Shown here: piece after piece, positions 1 to 8,149 of the stretch
Numbering within the stretch: position 1 is the first letter of the stretch
Layout of the letters: each line of letters begins with the position of its first letter
Source: Pacificimonas sp036351775
Lineage (GTDB): Bacteria > Pseudomonadota > Alphaproteobacteria > Sphingomonadales > Sphingomonadaceae
Assembly: GCA_036351775.1 (NCBI GenBank)
Contig: JAZBPX010000066.1
Span: 94,804 to 158,803 of the forward strand
Length of the DNA: 64,000 bases
Reading direction: 5' to 3'
Position numbers and translations under genes: made by a program
The notes under the pieces: model-generated
Seen by the model: only the letters and a program-made list of their open reading frames with translations
Told to the model about the DNA's origin: nothing
Databases searched by the model: none

Positions 1-1348
1 CCGCACGGGCGGCACCCGCGTCGCCGCCGGCCTGCGCACCGTCGCCGACACCGGCGTCGATGGCGGCGCACGCGGCTCCGATCTCGTCACGCTTGCCGGG
101 TCGCAGCAGGTCGGCAGGCTGACCGTGGAAGGCTCCGCCGAACTTGCCCTTGGCGGCAAAGATGACAGTGTGGACTATCCCAGCCGCTACCGCGCGGGCC
201 TGCGCTACGCCCTGAAACCCGGTGTCGATCTCGTCGCCAGCCACGAGATCGCCGATGGCGGCAGCGTGGAGGCATCGAATACCCGCGTTGGCGTCGATCT
301 CCAGCCTTGGGCGGGCGCAGACCTCGGCGCAACGCTTGGGCAGGAACAGATCCGCGAAAATGGCAATCGCAGCTTCGCCAATCTCGGCCTCCGCCAGAAC
401 ATCCTGCTCGGCGAACGCTGGGGTCTCGACGTGACCTTCGAGGCAAACCGCACCCTTTCCGGGGGCCTTGACCCGGGTGCCGTGACGAACGTCTTCCAGC
501 CTGTTGCCAGCGGCGGTTTCCTCGGCGGTGCGCCTGGCACGATCTCGGAGGATTTCTGGGCCGCGACGGTCGGCGGAACCTACCGCACCGAAACGCTCAG
601 CTGGACAGGCCGCGTCGAGCACCGCGACGGCGACCGCGATAGCCGCACCGGCTTCACCACCAGCATCCTGCGCCAGACGAAGGCCGGTATCGCGCTTGCC
701 GGACAAGCCACCCTGTTCAAGACCGACACCGCTCGCGGCGAAGGCACAAGCGCTGCGCTCAGCGTTTCCGGTGCGTACCGTCCCCTCGGCAGCCGCTGGG
801 CCATCCTCGACCGGTTGGAGTTCGATCTGGAGGACGTCTCCAGCGGCCAGCTGCCTGGACCCTTTGCAGGCGCAGGCGCGCGCTTCGGCGCGGACGGCGG
901 CAAGTCGCGGCGCATCGTCAACAACCTCGCCGTCAACTACATGTCCGGCGCCTGGACAGGCCGTGCGGGCGAAGTGCGCGAGGGCCGCGCGCAGGCCAGC
1001 CTCTACTGGGGCGCGAAATATGTCTTCGACCGCTATCAGGACGAAGATTATGAGGGGTTCGCGCAGGCCGTGGCTCTCGATGCGCGCTTCGACCTCACCG
1101 AAAGCGTCGACCTCGGCCTCGCCGCCTCGGTTCGCCACGTTGCCAGCGGGCCCGATACGATCAGCTATTCCGTCGGCCCCAATGTCGGCCTGTCGCCGAT
1201 CGACAACGCCTGGCTATCGGTGGGCTACAACATCGCCGGTTATCACGACGAGGATTTCAGCGAGGCGCGCTACACACGCGACGGCCCCTACGTCACCTTC
1301 CGCCTGAAACTCGACCAGCTGAGCCCCGAGGCCCTGTTCGGCAAGTGA
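1..1348 (+). CDS. C-terminal part of an outer-membrane beta-barrel surface protein (partial)
   Basis: The reading frame is open from base 2, so the start lies outside the window; about 448 residues are seen. The sequence is made of alternating short amphipathic strands (for example LRYALKPGVDL, LNYMSG-like and LWSVGY-like segments) with many Gly, Arg and Asp and almost no Cys, as expected of a transmembrane beta-barrel. The tail WLSVGYNIAGYHDEDF then YVTFRLKLD resembles the barrel that closes large repeat-bearing surface proteins of sphingomonads. That family link is from memory. The stop codon lies inside the first copy of the repeat that follows. The passenger or repeat domains are not visible, so the function is unknown. 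Confidence 0.6.
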   Translation, partial: RTGGTRVAAGLRTVADTGVDGGARGSDLVTLAGSQQVGRLTVEGSAELALGGKDDSVDYPSRYRAGLRYALKPGVDLVASHEIADGGSVEASNTRVGVDLQPWAGADLGATLGQEQIRENGNRSFANLGLRQNILLGERWGLDVTFEANRTLSGGLDPGAVTNVFQPVASGGFLGGAPGTISEDFWAATVGGTYRTETLSWTGRVEHRDGDRDSRTGFTTSILRQTKAGIALAGQATLFKTDTARGEGTSAALSVSGAYRPLGSRWAILDRLEFDLEDVSSGQLPGPFAGAGARFGADGGKSRRIVNNLAVNYMSGAWTGRAGEVREGRAQASLYWGAKYVFDRYQDEDYEGFAQAVALDARFDLTESVDLGLAASVRHVASGPDTISYSVGPNVGLSPIDNAWLSVGYNIAGYHDEDFSEARYTRDGPYVTFRLKLDQLSPEALFGK

Positions 1349-1535
1349 ACTCGTTGCAGGATCTCATGACGGGCACAGTGCCCCCGTCTACCCCACCGTC
1401 ATCCTGAACTCGTTTCAGGATCTCATCGCGGGTGCAGTGCTCCTGACGACAGCCCCCGTCATCCTGAACTTGTTTCAGGATCCAGTGACCGGTGCCGCGC
1501 CGACGTTTGGACCCTGAAACGAGTTCAGGGTGACG
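1346..1535. repeat. Cluster of four palindromic repeats with core CCTGAACTCGTTTCAGG
   Basis: Three direct copies (1346-1367 truncated on its left, 1398-1426, 1458-1483) and one inverted copy (1512-1534) share the core CCTGAACTCGTTTCAGG, usually flanked by GTCAT and ATCTCAT. Each copy is itself an imperfect palindrome. The same family recurs at 6300-6387. The first copy supplies the stop codon TGA of the preceding gene. Such short repeats are commonly seen scattered between genes in alphaproteobacteria; no mobility gene is near. Confidence 0.85.
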
Positions 1536-1640
1536 GGTCAGGAAGGAAAGAAGGAAGGAACGCTCCTCCCCCCATGCCCCTCCCCCCATGCCCCTCCCCC
1601 CTTGCCCCTGCCCCTTCCCTCGCCCCCGCGCTTTCGCCTA
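1536..1640. repeat. Low-complexity purine/pyrimidine tract with a 14-bp tandem repeat
   Basis: A purine-only run of GGAAG/AAAGAAGG units is followed by a pyrimidine tract in which CATGCCCCTCCCCC repeats with a 14-base period (CAT at 1573 and 1587, then a decayed third copy). It lies directly ahead of the SDR start and can be read as an artificial N-terminal extension rich in Pro. Nothing else is seen between 1349 and 1651. Confidence 0.7.
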
Positions 1641-1651
1641 AGCGCCTCCCC

Positions 1652-2359
1652 ATGACCAAGGTCCTCGTCACCGGAACCTCGCGCGGCATCGGCGCGGCCA
1701 TCTTCGATACGCTAGAGGAGCGAGGCGCGACCGTGGTCGGCCACGGCACCCAGCCCGCCGAGAACCGTATCGGCGCGGATTTCACCCAGCCCGGCGCGCC
1801 GCGCGAACTCTGGGCAAAGGCACGCACCGCGCTCGGCGGAGAGATCGACATACTCGTCAACAATGCCGGCCTGTTCGACCCTGTCCCGCTTTCCGCCAGC
1901 GACGACGATTGGTCGGCCGGCTGGGAGCGCGGCCTCGCCATCAACCTGCAGGCCCCCGCCGATCTCTGCCGCCTTGCCGTCGACCATTGGCAAAGCCGAG
2001 GCACCGGCGGCCGCATCGTCAACATCGCCAGCCGCGCGGCCTATCGCGGTGACGGCATCGACTATGGCCATTACGCAGCGGCGAAGGCGGGCTTGGTAGG
2101 ACTAGGTAAAACGCTCGCGCGCGGCCTCGCGGGCGACGGCATCCTCGTTTACACAATCACGCCCGGCTATGTGATGACAGGCATGGCGGAGGACTACCTC
2201 GCCAGCCGCGGCGGCGAAGCGCTGCTGGGCGACATCCCCCTTGGCCGCGTCGCGACGCCGGAGGAAATCGCCAGCATCACGGCCTACTGCGCCCTCGACG
2301 CCCCGGCCTCCATGACCGGCAGCGTCATCGACGCCAACGGCGCGAGTTTCGTGCGGTAA
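1652..2359 (+). CDS. Short-chain dehydrogenase/reductase (SDR)
   Basis: A classical SDR of 235 residues. It begins MTKVLVTGTSRGIG, carrying the nucleotide-binding TGxxxGxG motif at residues 8-15, followed by the structural NNAG motif (near residue 70) and the catalytic pair YAAAK after HY. It probably reduces or oxidises an alcohol or ketone with NAD(P)H; the substrate cannot be told. The start at 1652 is preferred over an ATG 78 bases upstream, because that extension is translated low-complexity DNA rich in Pro. The gene stands alone, with repeats on both sides. Confidence 0.85.
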   Translation: MTKVLVTGTSRGIGAAIFDTLEERGATVVGHGTQPAENRIGADFTQPGAPRELWAKARTALGGEIDILVNNAGLFDPVPLSASDDDWSAGWERGLAINLQAPADLCRLAVDHWQSRGTGGRIVNIASRAAYRGDGIDYGHYAAAKAGLVGLGKTLARGLAGDGILVYTITPGYVMTGMAEDYLASRGGEALLGDIPLGRVATPEEIASITAYCALDAPASMTGSVIDANGASFVR

Positions 2360-2397
2360 CGGCAACAACGGCTTACCTCGCGGCGGCACCCAATCCG

Positions 2398-2567
2398 TCA
2401 TCCCCGCGAAGGCTCATCGGCGACCGGATTGGATCAGAGGCGCTCCCGCCTCCCCCAAATTGTCATCCCCGCGAAGGCGGGGATCCATTCCTTCAAAACA
2501 TTTGCGGTCGAAGCGCGGCGCTCATGGTCGCTCCCGTCACTGGATCCCCGCCTTCGCGGGGATGACA
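2398..2567. repeat. Inverted pair (plus one partial copy) of GTCATCCCCGCGAAGGCGGGG-type repeats
   Basis: A partial copy at 2398-2413, a full copy at 2462-2487 and an inverted copy at 2541-2567 share CCCCGCGAAGGCGGGG, which is itself a hairpin (CCCCGC/GCGGGG). The full and inverted copies together can form a stem of about 25 bp. They lie between two convergent genes, so they may act as a two-way transcription end. Related copies recur at 53340-53513. Confidence 0.85.
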
Positions 2568-2604
2568 GGGTGGGCAGGGGTCGTGCGGACCATAAAGCCG
2601 GAGC

Positions 2605-3057
2605 CTAAGCCCGCGCACCCTCATCAGGAATGCGCAGAACCTGTCCCGGATAGATCTTGTCTGGGTCCTCCAGCATCGGCTTGTTCGCCTCGAAAATCTT
2701 CGTATAGGCGCTCGCGTTGCCGTAATGATCCTTCGCGATCCCTGAAAGCGTATCGCCGCTCTGAACCGTATAGAACCGGCTCTCGGCACCCGCAGATTCC
2801 GCGTCCAGTTCGTCATCGTCGACGCTATCCACATGCTTCGTATTACCGGCCAGCATGAGCAGCTTTTCCTTGGTTTCCTGGTCGGGCACCTTGCCGGAAA
2901 TCTTCACACGATTGCCGACGACATGGACCTTGATGTCGCCCTTCAGGCCCATGCGGTCGATTTCGTCGCGGATGCGCTCGGCCTTCTGCTCGGCAGGCGA
3001 CTGCTCGTCGAACAGGTCCTTACCCTTGTCTTTCTTGAAGAAATCGAAAATGCCCAT
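2605..3057 (-). CDS. kbp: BON-LysM protein, Kbp/YgaU-like potassium-binding protein
   Basis: A protein of 150 residues, the same size as E. coli Kbp (149). It starts MGIFDFFKKDKGKDLF, has a BON domain over roughly residues 25-85 (IKVHVVGNRVKISGKV) and a C-terminal LysM domain (YTVQSGDTLSGIAKDHYGN ... YPGQVLRIP). Kbp is a cytoplasmic protein that senses and binds K+ under salt stress. The LysM here is therefore probably not evidence of export, and no signal peptide is present. The start at 3057 is chosen because it reproduces the family N-terminus; the frame continues upstream without homology. Confidence 0.88.
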   Translation of the reverse strand: MGIFDFFKKDKGKDLFDEQSPAEQKAERIRDEIDRMGLKGDIKVHVVGNRVKISGKVPDQETKEKLLMLAGNTKHVDSVDDDELDAESAGAESRFYTVQSGDTLSGIAKDHYGNASAYTKIFEANKPMLEDPDKIYPGQVLRIPDEGARA

Positions 3058-3134
3058 CGCGGGTCTCCCTTTTGTCGTTGATGTCGAATGACCAACAGGG
3101 CTCGCCCGCATTTGGGTCCAATGACGCTTTTGCG

Positions 3135-4112
3135 TCAGCCGATCTCGACCAGCACCTTGCCCATCGCCTTCCGGTCCATCATCCAGCGGATCGCCTCGCC
3201 GCCCCGCTCCAGCGGGAAGCGCTGAGACACATAAGGCTTCAGCTTGCCCGCTTTCAGCCAGCCCATCAGCTCGGCCATATTCTCCTGGTGCAGCGGGACT
3301 TCGGTCGCGGTGAACCGGCCCCAGAACACGCCGACAATGGCCGCTCCCTTGATGAGCGGCAGGTTCATCGGCAGTTTCGGGATCTCGCCGCCCGCGAAGC
3401 CAACGACCAGATAGCGACCGTTCCAACCGATGGAACGGAACGCCGGCTCGAAATACTTGTCACCCACCGGATCGTAGATCACGTCCGGTCCAGCGCCGCC
3501 GGTCGTGCGCTTGATCCCCTCACGCAAATCTTCGTCAGTGTAGTTGATGAACTCGGTCGCGCCGTATTCCTTGCACAGGTCGAGCTTCTCCTGTGTGGAA
3601 GCCGCAGCGATGACCTTTGCGCCCATCAGCCTGCCGATCTCGACGGCCGCCAGACCGACACCCCCCGCCGCGCCCAGCACCAGCAGCGTCTCGCCCGGCT
3701 GCATGTTCGCCCGCTGCTTCAGCGCATGGTGCGAAGTGCCGTAGGTCATGGTGAACCCGGCGGCGATGTCGAAATCCATATCGTCGGGGATCGGGATCAC
3801 CCGGCCTGCGTCGATGGCGATTTCCTCGGCAAAGGCGCCGTTCCCGCACATGACAAGGACACGGTCGCCCTCCTTCACGTTCGAAACGCCCTCGCCAAGC
3901 TTGTCGATCACGCCCGAGGCCTCGCCGCCGGGAGAGAAGGGCAGTTCCGGCTTGAACTGGTACAGGTCGCGAATGATCAGCGTGTCGGGAAAGTTCACGC
4001 CCGCGGCCTTCAGCGATACGCGCACTTCGCCCTTGCCGGGTTCGGGGCTCGGCACATCCTCCACAACCAGCTTTTCCGGTGGTCCGTGTTCCTTGCAAAG
4101 TAGCGCCTTCAT
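3135..4112 (-). CDS. Zinc-free medium-chain NADPH:quinone oxidoreductase
   Basis: A protein of 325 residues of the quinone-oxidoreductase branch of the medium-chain dehydrogenases. The N-terminal GroES-like fold contains AAGVNFPDTLIIRDLYQ and PFSPGGEASG. The Rossmann half has VLGAAGGVGLAAVEIGRLMGA. Zinc ligands of true alcohol dehydrogenases are absent. It likely reduces quinones or enones with NADPH. The stop of oxyR lies 41 bases upstream on the same strand, so the two may be cotranscribed, which would fit a redox-stress role. That link is inference. Confidence 0.87.
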   Translation of the reverse strand: MKALLCKEHGPPEKLVVEDVPSPEPGKGEVRVSLKAAGVNFPDTLIIRDLYQFKPELPFSPGGEASGVIDKLGEGVSNVKEGDRVLVMCGNGAFAEEIAIDAGRVIPIPDDMDFDIAAGFTMTYGTSHHALKQRANMQPGETLLVLGAAGGVGLAAVEIGRLMGAKVIAAASTQEKLDLCKEYGATEFINYTDEDLREGIKRTTGGAGPDVIYDPVGDKYFEPAFRSIGWNGRYLVVGFAGGEIPKLPMNLPLIKGAAIVGVFWGRFTATEVPLHQENMAELMGWLKAGKLKPYVSQRFPLERGGEAIRWMMDRKAMGKVLVEIG

Positions 4113-4153
4113 AGCCGCGATCTCCCTGTTCTGTTCCGGTTTGGAGAGAACGC

Positions 4154-5062
4154 CTAGACCGCCGCCTGCCGCGCGTCGATTAATGCTTTCGCCAGCATAC
4201 GGAATTCCTCGGCACGCGGACTGGACCGCCGCCAGATCAGTGCGATGTCGCGCACCGCGCCATCCTCTGCCAGAGGCCGGGCCTCCACCTCCGTCCCGCG
4301 CAGCAGGCCGGCATCAACCGCCATCTGCGGTACCAGTGTCAGGCCAAGCCGATTGTCCACCATCTGGATCAGCGTGTGCAGCGACGTGCCGATGACCGAC
4401 GCCTCGCTGCGAAACTCCGGACGGCGACAGGCGGCCAGCGCATGTTCCTTCAGGCAGTGCCCGTCTTCCAGCAAAAGCAGCCGGTCCCCGTCGATCTCCC
4501 CCGCCGCGACGCTCTCCGCCGCCAGCGTGTCATCATCCCGGTGCGCCGCGACCAGAAAGCGGTCCTCGAACAGCACCTCGGCATCGATTTCACCGCAGCC
4601 ATAGGGCAGCGCCAGCAGCGCGCAGTCCACCTGCCCCTTGTGCAGCGCCTCGCAGACATCGGCGCTTGGTTCCTCCCTCAGGAACAGCCGCAGCTTCGGG
4701 TGTGCGGCGCGCAGCTTCGGCAAAATACGCGGCAGCAGGAACGGCGCGATGGTCGGGATGACGCCGAGCCGCAAATCGCCGGTCAGCGGCTTCGACTCGG
4801 TCTGTACAAGCGCGGTCAGGTCCTCGGCTGCCGCCAGCACCTTGCGCGCCCGCTCCGCTACGCGCTCACCCAGCGGCGTGAACCGCACCACGCGCCGCGT
4901 TCGCTCCACGAGATTGGCGTCCAGCAGCGACTCCAGTTCCCGCAGCCCCGACGACAGCGTCGACTGCGACACGAACACCGCGCCGGCCGCTTTTCCGAAA
5001 TGCCCGTGATCGTGCAGCGCCACCAGATATTGCAGCTGCTTCAGCGTCGGCAGGTGGACCAT
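4154..5062 (-). CDS. oxyR: LysR-family hydrogen peroxide sensor OxyR
   Basis: A LysR-type regulator of 302 residues. The N-terminal winged helix (TLKQLQYLVALHDHGHFGKAA ... SQSTLSSGLRELE) is followed by a periplasmic-binding-like sensor domain. The segment LLLEDGHCLKEHALAACRR carries two cysteines, C203 and C212, nine residues apart as in the redox pair C199/C208 of E. coli OxyR, in nearly the same sequence. This makes peroxide sensing by disulfide formation likely. It is divergent from cysE. A perfect palindrome 40 bases upstream of its start is a candidate operator. Confidence 0.9.
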   Translation of the reverse strand: MVHLPTLKQLQYLVALHDHGHFGKAAGAVFVSQSTLSSGLRELESLLDANLVERTRRVVRFTPLGERVAERARKVLAAAEDLTALVQTESKPLTGDLRLGVIPTIAPFLLPRILPKLRAAHPKLRLFLREEPSADVCEALHKGQVDCALLALPYGCGEIDAEVLFEDRFLVAAHRDDDTLAAESVAAGEIDGDRLLLLEDGHCLKEHALAACRRPEFRSEASVIGTSLHTLIQMVDNRLGLTLVPQMAVDAGLLRGTEVEARPLAEDGAVRDIALIWRRSSPRAEEFRMLAKALIDARQAAV

Positions 5063-5101
5063 CGGCGTTTCCGATCAGTTCGCGGGGTACATATCGACAG
5101 T

Positions 5102-5113
5102 CTTGTTAACAAG
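5102..5113. promoter_or_regulatory. Perfect 12-bp palindrome CTTGTTAACAAG in the oxyR-cysE divergent region
   Basis: CTTGTTAACAAG reads the same on both strands and sits 40 bases upstream of the oxyR start and 112 bases upstream of cysE. LysR regulators usually repress their own gene through a site placed here, so this may be an OxyR binding half. The full OxyR tetramer pattern (ATAG-N7-CTAT repeats) is not obvious. Confidence 0.4.
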
Positions 5114-5224
5114 CGGCCGACCTACCGAAAACCGCAGCGATCGGCCCGGTGAACGATCCGGCGTTTGCAAGGCCCCTCGCCTGCTCCTAAGTGGCACTCA
5201 ACACTAGGCGGCAGGAGCGGATCG

Positions 5225-5914
5225 ATGTTCCGCACCCTTTTCAGATATCTCGACAGCGTGAAAGCGCGCGACCCGGCTGCCCGCTCGCGCTGGGAAGTCT
5301 TGCTCTACCCCGGCGTGTGGGCGGTGGCCGGTCACCGCGCGGCAAATTTCCTCTATCGCGGCGAGCTTTATCTCCTCGCCCGGATCGTCAATCACATCAC
5401 GCGGATGCTGACCGCCATCGATATCCATCCAGGTGCCACCATCGGGCGCAACTTCTTCATCGACCACGGCTTCACCGTCATCGGCGAGACGGCGGAGATC
5501 GGCGACGACGTTACCATCTACCAGTGTGTGACCCTCGGCGGCACGAACCCCGCAAACGGCGTCCCTGGCAAACGTCACCCGACCCTCAACGACGGCGTGA
5601 TCGTCGGATCGGGCGCGCAGATTCTTGGCCCCATCACGGTCGGTGCGCGGGCGCGCGTGGGTGCCAATGCCGTCGTCACCCGCGACGTGCCGGAGGCGGC
5701 AACGATGGTCGGTATCCCGGCAAAACCCGTGCCCGTTGCCGCTGAAAGCTACTCCGCCGACTTCGTGCCCTATGGCACGCCCTGCACGGAGAAGTTCGAT
5801 CCGCACACCCAGCAGATCGAGATACTCCGCTGCGAACTGGCGACGTTGCAGACGCGGCTTGATGCCTACGAACAGGCTGGTACGCTGCCCGAAGCACGCA
5901 AACAGGGCGGATAG
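5225..5914 (+). CDS. cysE: Serine O-acetyltransferase
   Basis: A protein of 229 residues that makes O-acetylserine from serine and acetyl-CoA, the first step to cysteine. The left-handed beta-helix hexapeptide repeats are clear (IHPGATIGRNFFIDHGFTVI, IGDDVTIYQCVTLGG, VIVGSGAQILGPITVG), with the family motif DIHPGA and the active-site His in IDHG. It is of the short EpsC type. The start at 5225 follows an AGGAG at about 5212 and replaces a longer frame from 5165. Neighbours are oxyR (divergent) and the DUF2794 gene just downstream. Confidence 0.9.
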   Translation: MFRTLFRYLDSVKARDPAARSRWEVLLYPGVWAVAGHRAANFLYRGELYLLARIVNHITRMLTAIDIHPGATIGRNFFIDHGFTVIGETAEIGDDVTIYQCVTLGGTNPANGVPGKRHPTLNDGVIVGSGAQILGPITVGARARVGANAVVTRDVPEAATMVGIPAKPVPVAAESYSADFVPYGTPCTEKFDPHTQQIEILRCELATLQTRLDAYEQAGTLPEARKQGG

Positions 5915-5922
5915 GCAAGCGC

Positions 5923-6270
5923 ATCACCGGTACCGTTACGACACTGTTTCCCGCGGGCCGGCCGGCCTCTCAGGTCCTCTTTGACCGCAGTGAGATCAAC
6001 ATACTGATGAACGTCTATGGCCGCATGGTCGCCGCCGGCGAATGGCGCGACTATGCCATCAACATGGCGCGGAAGGAGGCCCGTTTCGCCGCCTTCCGCC
6101 GCGCCGCGGAACGCCCCGAAATCACCGTCGTCAAGCGTCCCGACCTCGCCCGCAAACAGGGCCTCTACGCCTTGATTGGGGAGGCCGGGCAAACCCTGAA
6201 GCGCGGCAGCGACCTCAGAAGCCTGCTCGCCCCTGTAGAACGCAGACTGCTGAAGGCGGTGGAGGGGTAG
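5923..6270 (+). CDS. DUF2794 protein, start codon not canonical
   Basis: The core from 6007 (MNVYGRMVAAGEWRDYAIN ... RKQGLYALIGEAGQTLKRGSDL ... VERRLLKAVE) matches the DUF2794 family of small alphaproteobacterial proteins of unknown role. Homology-like sequence continues upstream in frame (TGTVTTLFPAGRPASQVLFDRSEINIL), but no ATG, GTG or TTG exists between the in-frame stop at 5860 and 6007. I place the start at ATC 5923, giving 115 residues; ATA 5911 (overlapping the cysE stop) or CTG 5944 are alternatives. If only canonical starts are allowed, the gene is 6007-6270 and lacks its N-terminal third. Confidence 0.65.
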   Translation: MTGTVTTLFPAGRPASQVLFDRSEINILMNVYGRMVAAGEWRDYAINMARKEARFAAFRRAAERPEITVVKRPDLARKQGLYALIGEAGQTLKRGSDLRSLLAPVERRLLKAVEG

Positions 6271-6299
6271 CGGCTTTTCCCGCTCCCCCATCCAGAATC

Positions 6300-6387
6300 G
6301 TCATCCTGAACTCGGTTCAGGATCTCCCGGCGAGAACCGCTGTCAGTCTGAACCCGCGAGGAGATCCTGAAACCAGTTCAGGATGAC
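6300..6387. repeat. Inverted pair of CCTGAAC-type repeats forming a long hairpin
   Basis: A direct copy at 6300-6326 and an inverted copy at 6363-6387 of the same repeat as at 1346-1535 face each other, with 24 of about 26 positions complementary. They fill the gap between a plus-strand and a minus-strand gene, where a shared transcription terminator would be expected. Confidence 0.85.
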
Positions 6388-6412
6388 GGCACGTTCGCTT
6401 GCGAGCCTCGCT

Positions 6413-7312
6413 TCAGGAAATCTCGCCCTGCCGTCCCATCACCAGCGCGCCCTGCTCGCTGCCGGACTGCGGCACCGTTTCGCCCTCGCGGTCGGTAATC
6501 TCCGACCAGCGCGCCGCGATCGTTTCCGCCGTCCGCTCTTCCTCGCGCAGCATGATGCCCTTGGTCAGCGTCACATGCGCGGCGTGGAACCCGCCCGCGC
6601 CCGCGCCCAAAATCGTGTTTGTCGGCGCTTCGTCCGAACAAAGGAAGACCACCCCCGGCGCAACCTTGTCGGGCGAATACATCTTCAGCATCTCTTCCGG
6701 CATCAGGTCTTCGGTCATCCGCGTCCCCGCGACCGGCGCGACGGTATTCACGTGGATGTTGTTCTTCGCGCCTTCCTGCGCAAGCGATTTCTGGAAGCCG
6801 ACCAGGCCGAGCTTCGCCGCGCCGTAGTTGGTCTGGCCGAAATTACCGTAGAGGCCTGTCGAGGATGCTGTCATCACGATGCGGCCGTAATTGGCGTCGC
6901 GCATATGCTGCCACACCGCCTTTGAGCAGTTTACCGAGCCCATCAGGTGCACGTCGAGGACGAACTGGAAATCGTCCAGTTCCATCTTCGCGAAGCTGCG
7001 GTCCCGTAATACGCCGGCATTGTTCACAAGGATGTCGATGCGGCCCCACTTTGCCATGACGTCCTCGACCATGCCGAAGACGGCGTCGCGGTCGGTGACG
7101 CTGGCCGGGCTTGCCATCGCCGTTCCCCCGGCAGCCTCGATTTCGGCGACCACAGCCTCCGCGGCCGTTGCCGATCCGCCCGAGCCGTCGCGCGATCCGC
7201 CGAGGTCGTTCACGACGACCTTCGTGCCGCGCTTGGCGAGCTCCAGGGCATATTCACGGCCGAGGCCGCCGCCCGCTCCGGTGACAATGGCAACGCGATC
7301 GGTGAAGTTCAT
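6413..7312 (-). CDS. SDR of the (3R)-hydroxyacyl-CoA dehydrogenase type
   Basis: An SDR of 299 residues: TGAGGGLGREYALELAKRG (cofactor site, residues 11-17), NDLGG, NNAGVLRDRSF, MTASSTGLYGNFGQTNYGAAKLG with catalytic Ser and YGAAK. The phrases VVVNDLGGSRDGSG and NNAGVLRDRSFAKM are typical of the dehydrogenase domain of multifunctional beta-oxidation enzymes. It therefore probably oxidises (3R)-hydroxyacyl-CoA with NAD+, although bacterial relatives also include other substrates. It is longer than a minimal SDR (about 250) by a C-terminal tail. It stands alone between a repeat hairpin and the phosphate operon. Confidence 0.82.
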   Translation of the reverse strand: MNFTDRVAIVTGAGGGLGREYALELAKRGTKVVVNDLGGSRDGSGGSATAAEAVVAEIEAAGGTAMASPASVTDRDAVFGMVEDVMAKWGRIDILVNNAGVLRDRSFAKMELDDFQFVLDVHLMGSVNCSKAVWQHMRDANYGRIVMTASSTGLYGNFGQTNYGAAKLGLVGFQKSLAQEGAKNNIHVNTVAPVAGTRMTEDLMPEEMLKMYSPDKVAPGVVFLCSDEAPTNTILGAGAGGFHAAHVTLTKGIMLREEERTAETIAARWSEITDREGETVPQSGSEQGALVMGRQGEIS

Positions 7313-7430
7313 GGGCTCAGCCTTTCCGGACTGTCGTGGAAGTTGAAAACGCAGACCGGCGCTCTAGCGCGCTGTCGCCGTCCGCCAACCCCACGCTTTC
7401 AGCGGGGCAGACGCCTGGCCCGGCCTCCGG

Positions 7431-8135
7431 TCAGCGCGCGGCGTCGTCCGCATCGAGCGCATAGCCCGCAGAGCGGACGGTTCGAATAATGTCCGACCGG
7501 CCGCCCGCATTGATCGCCTTCCGCAGGCGGCGGATGTGCACATCGACGGTGCGCTGCTCCACGTAGACATCGCGTCCCCAGACGGCATCCAGCAGCTGCT
7601 CGCGGCTGAACACGCGTCCGGGATGCTCAAGGAAATGTCGCAGCAGGCGAAACTCGGTCGGCCCCAGCGCCACCGCCTCGCCGCCGCGCGTAACCCTGTG
7701 CGCGCCCAGGTCCATTTCGATGTCGGAATAGCTCAGCGATGCGCCCGCAATGGCCGGACGCAGGCGGCGCAGCACTGCATTGATCCGCGCGATCAGCTCC
7801 CGCGGGCTGAACGGTTTGGTAATGTAGTCGTCCGCGCCGGTTTCGAGGCCGCGAATTCGGTCCGCCTCTTCGGTCCGCGCGGTCAGCATGATGATGGGCA
7901 CATTCTGCGTGTCGGGGTTGCGGCGCAAACGGCGACACACTTCGATTCCCGACAGGTTGGCGATCATCCAGTCCAGGATGACGATGTCGGGATTTTCTTC
8001 CTGCGCCAGCACCAGCGCCTCTTCGCCATCGCCGGAACTGACCGTCGAGAACCCTTCTTTCTCGAAATTGTAGGTCAGCAGCTCAACGAGGTTGGTATCG
8101 TCCTCGACGATCAAAACCTTGGGGTCCATCGGCAT
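7431..8135 (-). CDS. phoB: Phosphate regulon response regulator PhoB
   Basis: An OmpR-family response regulator of 234 residues, the last gene of the phosphate operon. The receiver domain has the acidic pair ED at 11-12, phosphoacceptor D55 in VILDWMI and the conserved Lys in YITKPFS. The C-terminal winged helix is complete (ALGPTEFRLLRHFLEHPGRVFSREQLLDAVWG). On phosphorylation by PhoR it should bind Pho boxes and switch on phosphate-uptake genes. The start at 8135 is chosen because a strong GGAGG lies 6 bases upstream; an ATG at 8150 touches the phoU stop. Confidence 0.93.
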   Translation of the reverse strand: MPMDPKVLIVEDDTNLVELLTYNFEKEGFSTVSSGDGEEALVLAQEENPDIVILDWMIANLSGIEVCRRLRRNPDTQNVPIIMLTARTEEADRIRGLETGADDYITKPFSPRELIARINAVLRRLRPAIAGASLSYSDIEMDLGAHRVTRGGEAVALGPTEFRLLRHFLEHPGRVFSREQLLDAVWGRDVYVEQRTVDVHIRRLRKAINAGGRSDIIRTVRSAGYALDADDAAR

Positions 8136-8149
8136 CCCTTCCCTCCCCA

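Noticed and set aside
1564..1651. SDR start at the upstream ATG 1574
   Set aside because: The added 26 residues are translated CCCCTCC tandem repeats; the nucleotide-binding strand begins right after ATG 1652.
2605..3426. 273-residue version of the Kbp protein
   Set aside because: The extra N-terminal 123 residues are the shadow of the quinone oxidoreductase gene; the family begins at MGIFDFF.
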